A stretch of DNA of 64,000 bases from Nemertoderma westbladi (taxonomy: Eukaryota; Xenacoelomorpha; Nemertodermatida; Nemertodermatidae), in NCBI GenBank assembly GCA_032718475.1, contig JAUCBJ010007194.1:1-64000 (forward strand), in the 5' to 3' direction. Below, in pieces: positions 33,084 to 45,011 of the stretch. The notes beneath the pieces were generated by a model, which worked only from the letters and a program-made list of their open reading frames with translations, searched no databases and had not been told where the DNA came from. A program made the translations under genes and the position numbers. How positions within the stretch are numbered: the stretch's first letter is position 1; each line of letters opens with the position of its first letter.

Positions 33084-33409
33084 CTGCGGCCTCGGTTCCA
33101 GTTGAGCCTTACAGGGATCCATTACTTAGCATTGCCAGTGGTATGTTGGGACCTATCTTCGAATCCATAGAGGGATATCTAGCAGAAATAGCTCGAGGAG
33201 GGCCAGAACCTCAGCAGGACTGCTATGGAGATGATGTAGATGAGATGGCGTTATTGATGCAGCAGCAATGTTGCCTCCCTAGTTTAGGAGAACCTTTAGA
33301 CTTGGGAGCAGCTCCCTGGAAGGATTTATACCGTCTAGGTGTTTCGCCGAACACCAAATACCCAGCCATCTGGAAACGATCAGCCTCGGGATATGTTCAA
33401 GACATATAG
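33084..33409 (+). pseudogene. relic Gag N-terminal segment (copy C)
   Basis: PYRDPLLSIASGMLG, LDLGAAPWKDLYRLGV and PAIWKRSASGYVQ match, in order, VYTDPLLILPA, FDLSEAAWEVIHRMGV and PAVWKRSAAGYAQ of copy B Gag. It ends at a stop at 33409; the following Gag part is lost or broken. Confidence 0.8.
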
Positions 33410-33559
33410 AAACTCACCAACTTACCTCCATCCTCACTTTGAGACGGCCTTAATAGTAGCGCCACTTCCGGTAATGCATTGCCAGCAGATACCCCTTCCT
33501 GTTGCTTGCCCAGTATAACAGATGAGCCGGAGAATTAATGAGATCTGTCAAGTTAGGGA

Positions 33560-34463
33560 GCAAACTGTCGATCAGCTAAAAGACTTAGAAGGTACTGTAA
33601 GATCTTTAGAAGGTACAGTAAGAGAACGCAAATCAGAGCTGCAAGAAGTACAACAGTAGATTGCTTTAGATAGCGATTGGCTAGTCAATATACAGAAAGT
33701 TATACCTTCTCCTGTAACTATATTGAAACCACCTTGGAATATATCTAATAATGCTCGAGGTGTAGAGCAACTGCATATATATATAGGGGCGAGAATATGG
33801 AGTCTTCTATAAACAATACCACACAGAGACCACCCACAATATGAATATATACATATAGCCTTTCTCCAAATGCCCACCCTGTTCTATGTTCAGAATATCC
33901 CCTGTTTAACAACATAATAGCGCAAGAGAGTTTAACTCGACAGATGGTTCGAACAGAAGCGCGACAATCGGTTTCAGTGAGGGAAGTCGTTAATGGAGAT
34001 GAAATGAAGTGGTTACCATTTAGCGAATATTATAAGGATACTCAGTTTTATCTAATGGTGAAAAACTTCGATTTCTCCTAGAATGTTTGGAAGGGCCACT
34101 GAAGTCAGGTTACAGCTGATCAGACAGGTCAAGGAAAAGAACCCGGAACATAAGGTTAGTGATTGGAAGTCCACCATAGAGACTGACTATTATATGGTTT
34201 CACTATCTACCCCTCAAGATCAGGATGGTAAGAACAGTATTATGCGAGTAAAACTTGTACCCATCAAAAACTTCGCGACCAGTCAAGCTGAATTATATGA
34301 TTGGGATGATGACAACTTTGCCCGTAAGTATAAAAAACCTCGATTTATGGTAGATTATCCTGGAGTTCAACTACTGGTAGGACAAAACACTCATGAGGCA
34401 TTAGAGATCTTAGAGAAGCGACCTGCAGATCCATGGCCTTTACACACCTACAGACATAACTGA
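33560..34463 (+). pseudogene. relic Gag/protease-linker segments (copy C)
   Basis: A stretch near 33570-33660 matches the copy B REST-rich segment before the DUF1759 region (GTVRESRLELQEVQQ). 33930-34080 matches the DUF1759 region (GDEMKWLPFSEYYKD). The text then jumps directly to the post-protease linker at 34150-34463 (TPQDQDGK, YPGVQLLVGQNTHEALEILEKR). Zinc knuckles and the protease active site are deleted, and several stops interrupt. Confidence 0.75.
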
Positions 34464-34482
34464 TCATGTGGAAGAGTGGAAC

Positions 34483-35121
34483 TAATGACAGGTGGATGAT
34501 CAGCTGCAAATAACAGCTTCTAGCCGGACGTTTAATTCAGCAGACACTCCTTGGTGGGGAGGTAGTTGTTACAGACTCATACGTAGTGTGAAGACCGCGT
34601 TTCACTTTGTAGTGCCCTGCCGCGCGTATCTCACCAACAAACTCCTGCACACTTTTATGGAAATCGCCGCCTATCTCAATGAGCGACCGTTGATGCCAGT
34701 ATCGTTCGACCCGGAATCCCTAGAGGCGTTAACACCAGCGCACTTCTTGCTGAAGAAACCTATGGTCATGCTTCCCGTGTCTACACACGAGCCAGGGGAT
34801 GAATATCTTAAAATCAGACCTGGCAAATGATACAGTTGTTGTCTACTCCGTTTGCGACGCATTTCGAATGATATTATCTTCCCACGCTGCAGCTTAGAAC
34901 TAAGTGGTTCGCTCATGGTATTAATTGTAGACTCAGACCTCCCACGTAAGAGATGGCAAATCAGTCATATTATCGAGACCCATTTTTCAGACAACGGTTT
35001 AGTAAGATCAGTAGAACTCATAGTCATGAGACATAATCACAAGATGAATGGAATCGTATTTGAGTCGCAGCAACTCAACCACCCGATTGGTCGCCTGTGT
35101 CTGCTAGAGAGGGACCGATAG
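34483..35121 (+). pseudogene. relic integrase C-terminal half (copy C)
   Basis: After a deletion that removed RT, RNase H and the integrase N-terminus, sequence resumes with DDQLQITASSRTFNSADTPW, the Glu-region motif degraded to WGGSCYRLIRS, LNERPLMPV, LTPAHFLLKKP, then after a frame break DLPRKRWQ and GRLCLLERDR. It stops where copies A and B continue with about 30 extra residues. Confidence 0.82.
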
Positions 35122-35710
35122 TTATCCGGTAACTACGGTAGACAAGAGACTATCCCGACAACCACCTCCCAGATCCAGTAGACCTACATGGATTCTATTA
35201 ACTCATTATTTACGGGAGCGGGTACATATTGTCTTTATGTCCCTTTTTATATTTCCTATGTATGCTGTATTAAGTAATTTTATATTACTTTAATTATTTT
35301 TATCTTTTTCGTTATTTTATAATTTAGTAGAATAATTACAAGTGTAATTATTTTGTAGTTTAGTGCAATAACGTATATACAAAACATATCTATGAATCAA
35401 ATTAGTTATTATAATATTCATATTATTTTATATTATAGTTAGAAATAACTTCACTTTCTCGTTGGTCTTCCTGCCCGAATATATTTAATTTATTATCTTA
35501 GTCTTTCCTATTTATAGGAACCCATACCTTGGTCTCACTGTCCTATCGGCTTAATTAAATAATAAGCCGACAGTGACCCAGTGAGAAATGTTATTACTGC
35601 AATTTATATTGTAAGTATTTATTAATATGTCTTGTGACCTATTGTCACTATTACCTAAGAACCTGCTATGCTTTAGGTACTATTTGGTTAAGTAAAGTAA
35701 TGGGAATCTC
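35122..35710. other. noncoding 3' region of copy C
   Basis: AT-rich; GGGAGCGGG at 35214 resembles the family purine tract. No gene. Confidence 0.5.
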
Positions 35711-35821
35711 GCAAAGTTCAGATCCTCGTATCTCGGCTAGCTAAACCAAGCTCTGGGTAGACCTTGGAAACGACTTGCCTCTTCTCACTGATATTGCTTC
35801 GTGCGATACTGCTCTCATACC
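35711..35821 (+). promoter_or_regulatory. conserved noncoding block of the BEL family (copy C)
   Basis: Four substitutions and one 4-bp insertion (AGCT) separate it from copy B, although flanking coding sequence differs by about 20%. A single AAGATATC/GTCCCCAGAC module follows at 35889-35995. Confidence 0.65.
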
Positions 35822-36599
35822 TTAGGCCTAAAATATTACGTATAGTAGGAGATGTCAATATAACAATGAATCTGTTAAAATATTTAACCAATTGAAAATC
35901 TAGTTGATTAAGATATCATGGAACTCACAGATATACTTAATGGACAAATTTTCTAGAATTGTTGGTTAACGTCCCCAGACATGTTCTGGAATAAATAAAC
36001 AAAATAATAAAATAAATTTTACGGGAATATTTTTATTGATTCATGCACCCTCATGGATATAATAAATTTAAAACACATTATTTAAAAATCCCGAAAATTT
36101 AAGATAAAATAAGTCACGGGAGCGGCGCTTGCTTCTTCCATTAAAACTTATTAAAATTCCCTGGCTTGTATTTAATTAATCAAGCTATTAAAATAATAAA
36201 AATCAAATTAATAAAAATCATTAATAAAAAGAGTAAAAATAGCCGAAAGAGTTACTATCAAATAACATACCAGATCTGCTTGCATGAAACATATTCTAAT
36301 TCTACCGCTAGCTTTGCAAAATGTCAACATAGAAACAGAAACGCTAGAAAGAATTAGAGCAAAAGAACAATAGAATGAATGTTGTTTCATTGAATAGCAT
36401 CATTGAGTGTAGTATCCATATCCAAGGCTACTCAACAACACCGTGACATTGTGAATATGTGAACATTGTGAATAACGGAAAAGTGAGCGTAAATGTGCAA
36501 AATGTTGGTTGACACGTATGTGTGTTTATCGATGAATGTTACTACTAAAGGCATAGTCTGAGGATCCTTGGCCATCCTAACGGCTCCTTTGGGATTAAG

Positions 36600-36785
36600 G
36601 ACAATTGCCACCCGGCCAATTACCCCCCCCCCCCCCCCCCGGACAACTGACCACCGAGGACAATTGCCCCCCGTACGCCCCCCGACCAATTGCCCCCCGA
36701 GGACAATTGACCCCCGGACAATTTCCTCCCAAGGACAATTGCCCCCGGACAATTGCCCCCCGGACAATTGCCCCCCGATATTTTG
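36600..36785 (+). repeat. C-rich GGACAATTGCCCCC tandem repeat
   Basis: Degenerate units of 14-16 bp, starting after a run of 18 C. Proline-rich open frames here are artefacts. Confidence 0.75.
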
Positions 36786-38960
36786 ATATTGTCGATATTT
36801 GTCATGCAAAAATATGCATTTACATAAAAAAATATCGTAAATATAGGAACAATTTGTCCAAATTATTAAGAATTATTGCAGACAAGTCATATTATATGAA
36901 AAATTTAACGAATGCGGTTCTGTCAAGTGCGATATCAATATCAATGTGCGATATGAATCGCACTTGGAATGTAATAAATTCTGTAATTTCCAAAAAACAA
37001 TCTCAATCTCGACCAAACCAATTAAACGTTTACGAGAATGGGTTGAAATCGATCAATGACAATCCTATCTTAATCTCTGATGCTTTTAACAATTTTTTCG
37101 TTGATATTGGGTAGCGTACTACTAGACAATAAGTTACCGAAATTTTGTCCGATAAAGATGATTAAGGGAATTAAATCTCCCTCAAAATCATTTTCCCTGG
37201 TAGACGACACCACGGCAGTTGAGGTGCAATATCATCTTCTCCATTTAGATTAACATTCCTCGTCTAATGATCAACTTCCAATTCGTCTAATAAAAATAGT
37301 TTCTAAAATATTACCTCACCATCTGCGGGACTTAATAAATCTTTCAAGGGAATCTCTTTTTCCAGATGCTCTCAAATTGGCACGAGTTTCATCAATATTT
37401 AAGAGAGGAGATCCCCTCGACCCAGGTAATTATCGACCAATAATATCCTCACAATCAGTCGTTAGCAACATTTACGAGATGATAATAAACAAACAATTAT
37501 CTTCTTTCATCTCTCAAAATAATCTCCTATGTAACCAACAATTTGGTTTTCGCAAGAAGATGAGTACTTTCCACGCCATATTGGCTGTCACAGAACAAAT
37601 CCGTAGACTGTTTAAATTCAAAAGATACCGCATGTGCCATTTTTATGGATGGAAAGGGCATTTGATTCGATTGACCATAATGACTATTTACACCATCGTG
37701 TGCAAAGTAGCACTTTGCAGCGTTATGACCCGAGATTATTTATGTACCGAGCGAGCGCAGCGAGGGAGGTTTACATAAATAAACAAGGGTCTTTAACGAT
37801 GAAAAGTGACCTTTGCAAGCAATGATGTAATGATGTAATTTTTTACATCCTGTCAACTTATCAGCGGTCGGTATGTGAAGAAAGGATTTTATGGATACTC
37901 ATTTATACTCATTTACTATTTAGTATTATAGATACTCATTTAAAGAAATTATAATTTTACGGTGTGCTTGGAAAGCCATTTGCTTTGTTACAAAACTATT
38001 CTTTCTATCGGTGGCATATCATCTGCAGAGCGTACCATAACTACGGGAGTAGCACAGGGGAGCCTCCTTGGACCCCTGTTGTTCCTTCCATATGTTAACG
38101 ACTTATCCTGCGCCACAAAACTGCTTATGCTTACTTTAGCAGACGATGCCAGTTTCATATCAAGAAACTCAAATCTAGATACTTTGTGCTTAGAAACAAA
38201 CAAGGATTTATTAATTTTACAGGATTGGCTACTGGCAGACCGATTAACACTTCAACATAAAAAGACGGAATACATTCCAGCGAAAATACAAAAATGTGAA
38301 AATTAGTGTAGGCAATACCATTCTAAACCAAGTCAATATATTGACTTATTATAATAATAATATAATAATAATAATAGCATAATGAAATAGATTAAATATT
38401 ATTATTAAATATTATTAAATATTATTTATTATTAAATAATGAAATAATGAAATAGCATAATTATATGGCTATAATATCATAAAATATCTTGGAGTTCTAC
38501 TGGATCAAAAGGTAAATTGGAAACCACATATAGACCACATCCTATCAAAAATATAAAAAGTGACAGGAATTTTCTTTAAATTAAGACGGATTTTCACTCA
38601 AAAAGTTTTACGTACACTCTCTATTTCACCCTTGTGCATCCTTATGTAAAATACTGTTTGATAACTTGAGGTTCAGCTTGCAGCACACTAATTGCCAAAG
38701 TTGGAGTAAGAATAGATCTTGCGTTGCATAACGTATTCCGATAGTCAAAGCAGCGCTTTCCTAGCGTCAATTATGTATATATATCATGCATGCGATAATT
38801 CTGGGTTGTCAAGATTCTTCAAACGCTCTTACTTAGCCACACTCATCAAACGAGGTCGGTGTCTGAAAATAAATTTGTTATACATGCAAAAATTTAATCG
38901 TAGGACAGGGATCAATAGCGTATTCTGGGCCAATACTCTGGAACGCAATTCCAAGTGACT
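36786..38960 (+). pseudogene. non-LTR retrotransposon (CR1/jockey-like), decayed
   Basis: A linker with the LINE-typical NRTWNVINSVI and FNNFFVDIG is followed by RT segments: GDPLDPGNYRPI, NQQFGFRKKMSTFHAI, ERAFDSIDHNDYL (RT motif A), GVAQGSLLGPLLF (motif B) and LADDASFIS (motif C). Frames shift several times and stops occur. An insertion at about 37690-37955 splits motif A from motif B, and ATA-rich repeats occur at 38340-38460. The C-terminal text fades near 38960. The clade is uncertain because no endonuclease remains. Confidence 0.8.
37690..37955. mobile_element. short insertion inside the LINE RT
   Basis: It interrupts RT between NDYLHH and the next matching segment, has the AAAGTAGCACTTTGCAGC palindrome at one side, and shares CGGTATGTGAAG...ACTCATTTAT with 22757-22795. 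A MITE-like element is inferred. Confidence 0.5.
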
Positions 38961-39787
38961 TTAATTTAATTCAGTTTACTTAACTTTAATTAAGTGGCTT
39001 TAATTAAAAACCGAAAATAATTTTTAGAAAATTTTAAATCGCATCTTTTTTCAATGAAATTCCCTTTCTTTAATATTCTAATACGGTATGCATGTCTAAA
39101 CAAAACAAATTAAAAAATTTTAAATTAATATTATTATAAATAAATATAACATAAATAGGCATATTAATTATTGATGTTATACACAAATAATTTTGATGAA
39201 AATAAAAATAGCAACATTTTTAAATCATTGGCACATTTCACTAGTTGCATTCGTGTTCCCGATGTTTTCGATCTTGTGCGACATTTCGCAGTGATTTGAC
39301 AGGGTGTGGAGGGTGTTGGGTGGTTCGAGGCGTGCAACGCAGCAACAGTACATGCGGTGACAGCTATCGTCCTTCTCATCAGCAAACAATTCTTACAGAA
39401 AGTCATCTGTCGGTTCCTAATAAACTGCAGAGGATAAGCCTACTTATCACTACATGAGCTGATGAATAGAACCACAGCGGGTTGTTCGTAAATTGGATAT
39501 ACAAATGAGAACATAATATGGTCGAGTTATCGTGGATAATTGCGTGATTAACGATCTCATTTATTTCCATCGTTTTTATAATGATGATGACGCCATTTTC
39601 GTGCGAGTGAGTTACAGTGCGTGGGTGGCACCGGTCAACCCGATGTCGTCATTCATTAATATTTCTTTAATAATGCGTAGAATGTAGAGAAATCTCGGTT
39701 ATAATAGTATTCTAATGTATAAGTGTTGTAAAAATAAATCTGAGTAGATAATAACGAAATAAATTTGATTTTAACGCTTCTAGAACA
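38961..39787. other. gene-free region
   Basis: AT-rich, then mixed sequence; nothing recognised on either strand. Confidence 0.4.
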
Positions 39788-40387
39788 GTGAAAGGCACTG
39801 CTGGCGAAGTAAAAATGAAGTTATACCAGATCTACTTTCCCGGCAACCAACATATGGAAAGGAAACTATGTGTTGACTGTATATTGTATAGACAGCAATG
39901 CAAAGTGGTGGTGGACACAATCATTTCAGCAAAGGAATCTTTTTATAGAAATATTATTAATGAAAATTCAGGAGATCAGAAAACACTGTTTTCTGTGGCA
40001 AACAAAATACTCTACAGACATAACAGCAGCACACTCCCGACTCATGACTCAGACCTTCAGCTGGCAAATATGTTCGCCGACTATTTTGACAAGAAAATTA
40101 ATGATATACGTGAAACTTTAACGACTGAGCAGGTGGTTACTAAAAGTGTGCCTTGTTGTAACCAACGAGGAGACCCGCATCTGCACGTTAACCCACCCTT
40201 TGCCACCTGTGCGCAATCCGATCCACGTGTTGACATTAAGATTCCATTTAGTAAAGGTGGTCCTTTACAACGATTCTCTGAAATCTCACCGGAAACTACT
40301 TAAAACATTTTCGGCCTGTTTCAAATCTATTGTACATCGCTAAACTCTGTGAGAAAGTGGTATCTATCCAACTCACCTGAACTGAAA
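39788..40387 (+). pseudogene. LINE linker region (part 1)
   Basis: ESFYRNIINENSGDQKTLF and LPTHDSDLQLANMFADYFDK are typical of the stretch between endonuclease and RT in L2/CR1-like LINEs. After 40303 decayed RT text follows (CEKVVSIQL), then the RTE fragment. Confidence 0.75.
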
Positions 40388-40935
40388 TACTACTACTACT
40401 ACTAGGATCGGCATGCTGCATTGCAGCTGCATTTTTAAGAATGCTGTGCCGGCTTGTCAAAAAAATTGCACCGCCACAACTCCCTATCACCCATGACATT
40501 TGCTAAATCATCCGCATCTTTAAGGCCAGTTTCCTTTAAGATGCGTCTCAAGAAAGTCATGGGCTGTCCACCATGCTTATTCACTCCATGAGGCTGCCAA
40601 AGTACAAGATTATGCACTGGCTGGTCCTCACGGCGAAAGCAATGTCCTGCAAAGCGGAGGCGATTTTGTTCTAGTGTCAAGCTTGGGGGAACCAATGAGA
40701 CACCTCCAATGTTATATAGTGTCTTGTTGGAGATGTGTGCATTGTACTTGACACAATGAACCCGGCGTAGCATTCTTGTGAATGTGCCATCCAGAGATTT
40801 GGTGTCCTCAGCAGTTAGAGCCCAGCATGGACTCCCGTAGAGGAGTACTGGAACTACTGCTGCTCTAAATAATCGGACCTTAAGTTTCCGAATAATTCTC
40901 GGTGACTTCCAAATCCTAGAAAGCCTATTCAAGGA
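40388..40935 (-). mobile_element. RTE-like LINE fragment, 3' end only
   Basis: It encodes the same C-terminal domain as the copy at 12.3-12.85 kb (LYGSPCWALTAEDTK, RFAGHCFRRED), nearly identical, and ends in a TAG-type tail (CTACTACTACTACTAGGATC on plus). ACTGAAAT lies at both edges (about 40381 and 40936), a likely target duplication. It is 5'-truncated, inserted against the host LINE. Confidence 0.85.
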
Positions 40936-40939
40936 CTGA

Positions 40940-41323
40940 AATGGACTGAAATGGACTTCATGAACCCTTGCAAACTGTTGCACATTCTGGAATTCGAGAT
41001 TGGAGTAACTGGTAATGCCCTAGAATGGTTTATATCATATTTATCCGATCGTACGCAGGAAGTTCGCATTGGTCGATCTTACTCAAAGCGCAAAGCCCTT
41101 AAATATGGCTTGCCCCAAGGCTCCGTTTTGGGGCCGCTTCTATTTAGTATATACACTCGCAGTCTTTCAACTGTTATAAGAAAGCACGGTCTAACCTAAC
41201 ACCTTTACGCAAATGACACACAAATCTATATTGCCTTTAAGCCTGAATGTATAGAATCAGCAGTTGGAGTTACTGAGAATTGTCTACGTGACATAAAGAC
41301 ATGGATGAGGTCTAACCTATTAA
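40940..41323 (+). pseudogene. LINE RT core (part 2)
   Basis: NALEWFISYLSDRTQEVRIG and the motif B box GLPQGSVLGPLLFSIYT are clear. A TAA follows GLT at about 41198, and the catalytic motif reads LYANDTQIY, with Asn for the second catalytic Asp, so the RT is dead. Confidence 0.82.
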
Positions 41324-41473
41324 GGGGGGGGAGAAAATGCGCTACCCCCCGGTAGCGCATTTTCTGACCAAAAAGACGAATTTTTGAAACATATCCTATC
41401 TGATGCAGAATTTCATGCTGAATCCAAATATGGAAACTGTTTTCCCATATCTTATTATTGGACCTACTGATCA

Positions 41474-42710
41474 TGTAAAAGCTTTTGCGTAATTAGCCGG
41501 TTATTATCCCCGTAAAGTACTCTGTGGTTGGTTTACCAGGCATATAAAGGCCGTGTCCTTGCTGTACTGGTGTTTTGGAGGACATAAAAGCCATTTCTTC
41601 TGTATTTGTACTTTAGAGGACATAATCTGTAATTTCGTGACGTAAAAGGCTCGATACTCTTGAAAACAGTGTCGCTACCATGACGACGGCTAACGGCTGA
41701 TATTGCCACGTTGCAACTTTCTGTATCTGCCAATAGGATTTGAGTTAGTTTTGATTTCGACCTATCACAGATCTACTGAACTGAATTTCCTATCTTTATG
41801 CTCATTCTCTGTGGTGGGTGGAAGCCTTTGTAAATAAGGTTATTCTTATCAGTGTTCAGTGTTATGTTTTTGCCCAGAGCCTAAGTACCGGCTTTTGGCA
41901 CCTCCGTGTTTCAGTCTTTAGTCTTACATTAGTAGGCTCAATTATAGAACGTATATCTGTTATCTTACTTAATTATCTTAACTTAACTTAACCACTCACG
42001 AGTTACACAAGTTAGCTCATTCACTTAATAATCATTTATACATTAATATTACTGCTTTTACTGTCGGTCATTCATTATATTGGTTGATGAAATATTATAT
42101 CGGAATACTGATCAATAGTCAGACACCCCACCTTCTTGATATACTAAAGGTTAGAGAGACCGGTTACAGATAAACGATTGCGACCTATGTTGAGTGGTTT
42201 GAAGTGAATCTAATGCTATTTCATATGCCCAACATAAATTGTCTGTTGCTCTCTTTATACGTGACCAAATTTAGTGAAGGTCGGCAGATTAGTGTGCAGT
42301 ATTGTGCAGCATTGTGTATGAGTGTAACTGATAACAAAACATCTCCTAAAGAATGTGCCATATACGTGAATCTATAGCCTTTTCGTTGTGACTAGTTTAA
42401 GTCATAACTCTGTTTATATAAATAGAGCGCCACGTCCTAAAGGAACTGTTAATATTTCCCGAAAGTGAATAATATTTGTCAGAGATTATATATCACGATC
42501 AGTCGAATAATACAGTAGGCTTACACCATCAATCATTAAGCCCCGAACTCAGTCTCCCGGGTATATCCAACGGGTGAATGATTGCGCATAGACTGGCTTC
42601 GGCTAATGTAGTGTATCAAATACTCGTCATAGGCTAAAGACTATCTATCATCCAAAAGACATTCTAATTTTGGCAGGTTAAACTGTCAAAGGTCTTTAAA
42701 AGCGCAAACA
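41474..42710 (+). repeat. 5' LTR of copy B
   Basis: It starts TGTAAAAGCTTTTGCG and ends GCGCAAACA, 1237 bp, matching 56116-57346. Confidence 0.95.
42415..42425 (+). promoter_or_regulatory. candidate TATA box in 5' LTR
   Basis: TATATAAATAG, about 285 bp before the LTR end; the 3' LTR has TATATAGATAG. It would place transcription start near 42450. Inference only. Confidence 0.35.
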
Positions 42711-42994
42711 ATAACAGATATACTTCTGGATTGCGGTGTAAGCAATCTAGTCGAAAGTACCGGTTGACCGGTAACCAGTAGGCCTGACTGCCTGATCATC
42801 CGGACCGGTACCTACAACAGTACAGGTACAGCAGTATTATTCGATTGTGATCTATTGTATACTGTAGGCTGCCAGGGGAATAGGGATTGATCACCCCTCA
42901 TTCTTTTGTAAAGTTTACTTATTTCTGCAAGTTTTATTTGTTTGTAGGCCAGTATTGAACAGAAGGCGTGTAAACCTGATCAGATTGTACAGAC

Positions 42995-43570
42995 AATTTG
43001 TAGGCTGAGCTGTTGTCTGATTGCTGTTAAGTCTGAACGGATTGCAGTGTGTGTAGATCACCTGTCCGATAAAGAACGGTTAGGAAGTAGGGGCAGCGAA
43101 TGCTGTAAGGTAAACCCCCAATTAAAGAATAAGTCGTACTACTGGGTTAGAACGCATACTACCTAATTATTTCGGAGTCTGCATGTCCTGTAGTTTATTT
43201 AGGCTTGAGAGTAGTCTGCCATCGTTTAGTCTGTACTTTGTTTGGGTAAGTCTGTATGGGTAGCGTATAATTTTATTTAGATAATTTGTAGGCTGGATAG
43301 TTGTCTGGCTGTTATTAGGTCTGAACGGATTGCAGCGTGTGTAGATCACTTGTCCGATAAAGAACGGTTAGGAAGTAGGGGCAGCGAATGCTGTAAGGTA
43401 AACCCCCAACTAAAGAATAAGTCGTACTACTGGGTTAGAACGCATACTACCTAATTATTTCGGAGTCTGCATATACCGTAGTTTGTTTAGGCTTGATAGT
43501 AGTCTGTCAGTGTTCGGTCTGCATTTTGTTTGAGTAGTTTGTACGCGTAGCGTAATATTTATTATTCAGA
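42995..43570 (+). repeat. 288-bp tandem duplication in the leader
   Basis: Two copies starting AATTTGTAGGCTG at 42995 and 43283, over 90% identical, with a conserved core GGGGCAGCGAATGCTGTAAG. Confidence 0.88.
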
Positions 43571-44502
43571 GTTTATGCGATTATCCGCAACATTCATTCC
43601 CCAAGTTTGTTCCTACAGTAATTGTGTTTGTTATACATACCGCTATAGTTAAATTAACCCCGGTACTACACAGGCTGCTCGGCGTAGGTAAAGATTGGTG
43701 ATTTTGTGCACCGGTCACTCCAGCAGATACCGTGGTTCTTTTAGCTGTTCAAGTATTTTTAACTACTGATTATTTGTTATACAAGTACTTGTACCTAATT
43801 TAGGGTTTAGTGTACAGTACTTTCCGAAAGTAATTATTGTAGGCATTATATTTGTGTTGTAAAGTGGTTGATAGGCACGTTCGATTAGCTCTATTAACTT
43901 CTAGGTAGGAACACTCCGTGATACATAACGTAGAACCTATAGCGATACGGCTATAGGTCGTCAGGCGGTGGTATTTTCCTATCTGGACAACGCAGTGTAT
44001 TTACTACTACTTATTATTTCAAATACCGTAGTACCCTGTCCGTTGTAATAACCAGATTTCTAACCCTTTGTTAGGCTGGTTTGTAGACTTCTTGTAAAAT
44101 TACCCTAAAAATTCGTATTTTGTGTTTTTTGTAAATTTTTGTGTTTATTTAGAGATTGTAATCTCACCCGAATTGTACGTAATTTGTAGTATTAAGTAAC
44201 TTAGGTAAATTAGCATTAATTGTTTTAGTGTCCTATAAGTAACACTTCACTGAAAGCGCACCGCTTTGTGTAGTGATTACTCCCCAGAAATAATAACATT
44301 TATTTCAACATTGACAAAACCCATTAAAACGGGTATATATATATTATAAATCAACTCAAACGATTTATAAATAGTAGGCCTGCCATACAACAATTAGGTC
44401 TCAATATCAGTTGGACTACTGCTTAAATAACGGCAATAAAGTAAGTTAAAGTAACCAAGTAACCCTTAAAATTCAGAAATTCAGTTATTTAAAATAATTG
44501 AT

Positions 44503-44880
44503 ATACCGGTATTTACAATAGGCTTATTATATTTATTTTTATAAATTTTAGGTTGAAATCATACCGGTATTCTGTAATTAATTCTAGTTTGTAATTATAC
44601 TTATATATATATACTATAAGTGTAAACTGCATACCGGTATTTACGATAGGCCTATTATCTTTATTTCTATAAATTTAGGCTGAAATTATACCGGTACTTG
44701 TAATTAATTCTAGTCCAGAACTATATATACTACAAACTGTAAGCTGTATACCGGTATTCCCGATAGGCCTATTATATATTTATATATATTTGTGCTAAAA
44801 TTATACCGGTATTCTGTGATAAACCTAGTCTGTAATAATACTTATATAGTTATATATACTATAAGCATACCGGTATTCTA
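44503..44880 (+). repeat. tandem repeat with ATACCGGTAT motif in the leader
   Basis: Three units of 117-128 bp starting at 44503, 44631 and 44748, each with two palindromic ACCGGT sites and TAGGCCTATTAT-like sequence. Confidence 0.82.
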
Positions 44881-45011
44881 ATATATTATATATATCACGC
44901 TACACTGAGTAGCAGTATCGGTAATTAATTACTAGGCTAGCAGTTAATACTGAATTACTAGACTTGCTTAGACTGTAATATAGCAGTAGGCATTCAACTG
45001 TACTCACAAAC

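Larger units (their letters stand above)
32431..36550 (+). mobile_element. BEL/Pao relic, copy C (divergent, internally deleted)
   Basis: It matches the family of copies A and B piece by piece in the same order: Gag N-terminus, DUF1759 segment, protease-RT linker, integrase core and tail, then the 3' noncoding region, ending near GAATGTTACTACTAAAGG (36533-36550), which also occurs at 54415 in copy B. Protein identity is about 60-70% by eye, so it is a separate subfamily. RT and RNase H are missing; no LTR is seen. Confidence 0.85.
42711..45011 (+). other. 2.3-kb leader of copy B
   Basis: No long frame. A candidate primer-binding site starting TGGATTGCGGTG lies at 42727, 16 bp after the LTR, an unusually large offset; the tRNA is not identified. 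Two sets of tandem repeats and several TAGGCCTA-like motifs occur. Confidence 0.55.

Noticed and set aside
36568-36805. Proline-rich ORFs on both strands
   Set aside because: By-products of C-rich GGACAATTG repeats.
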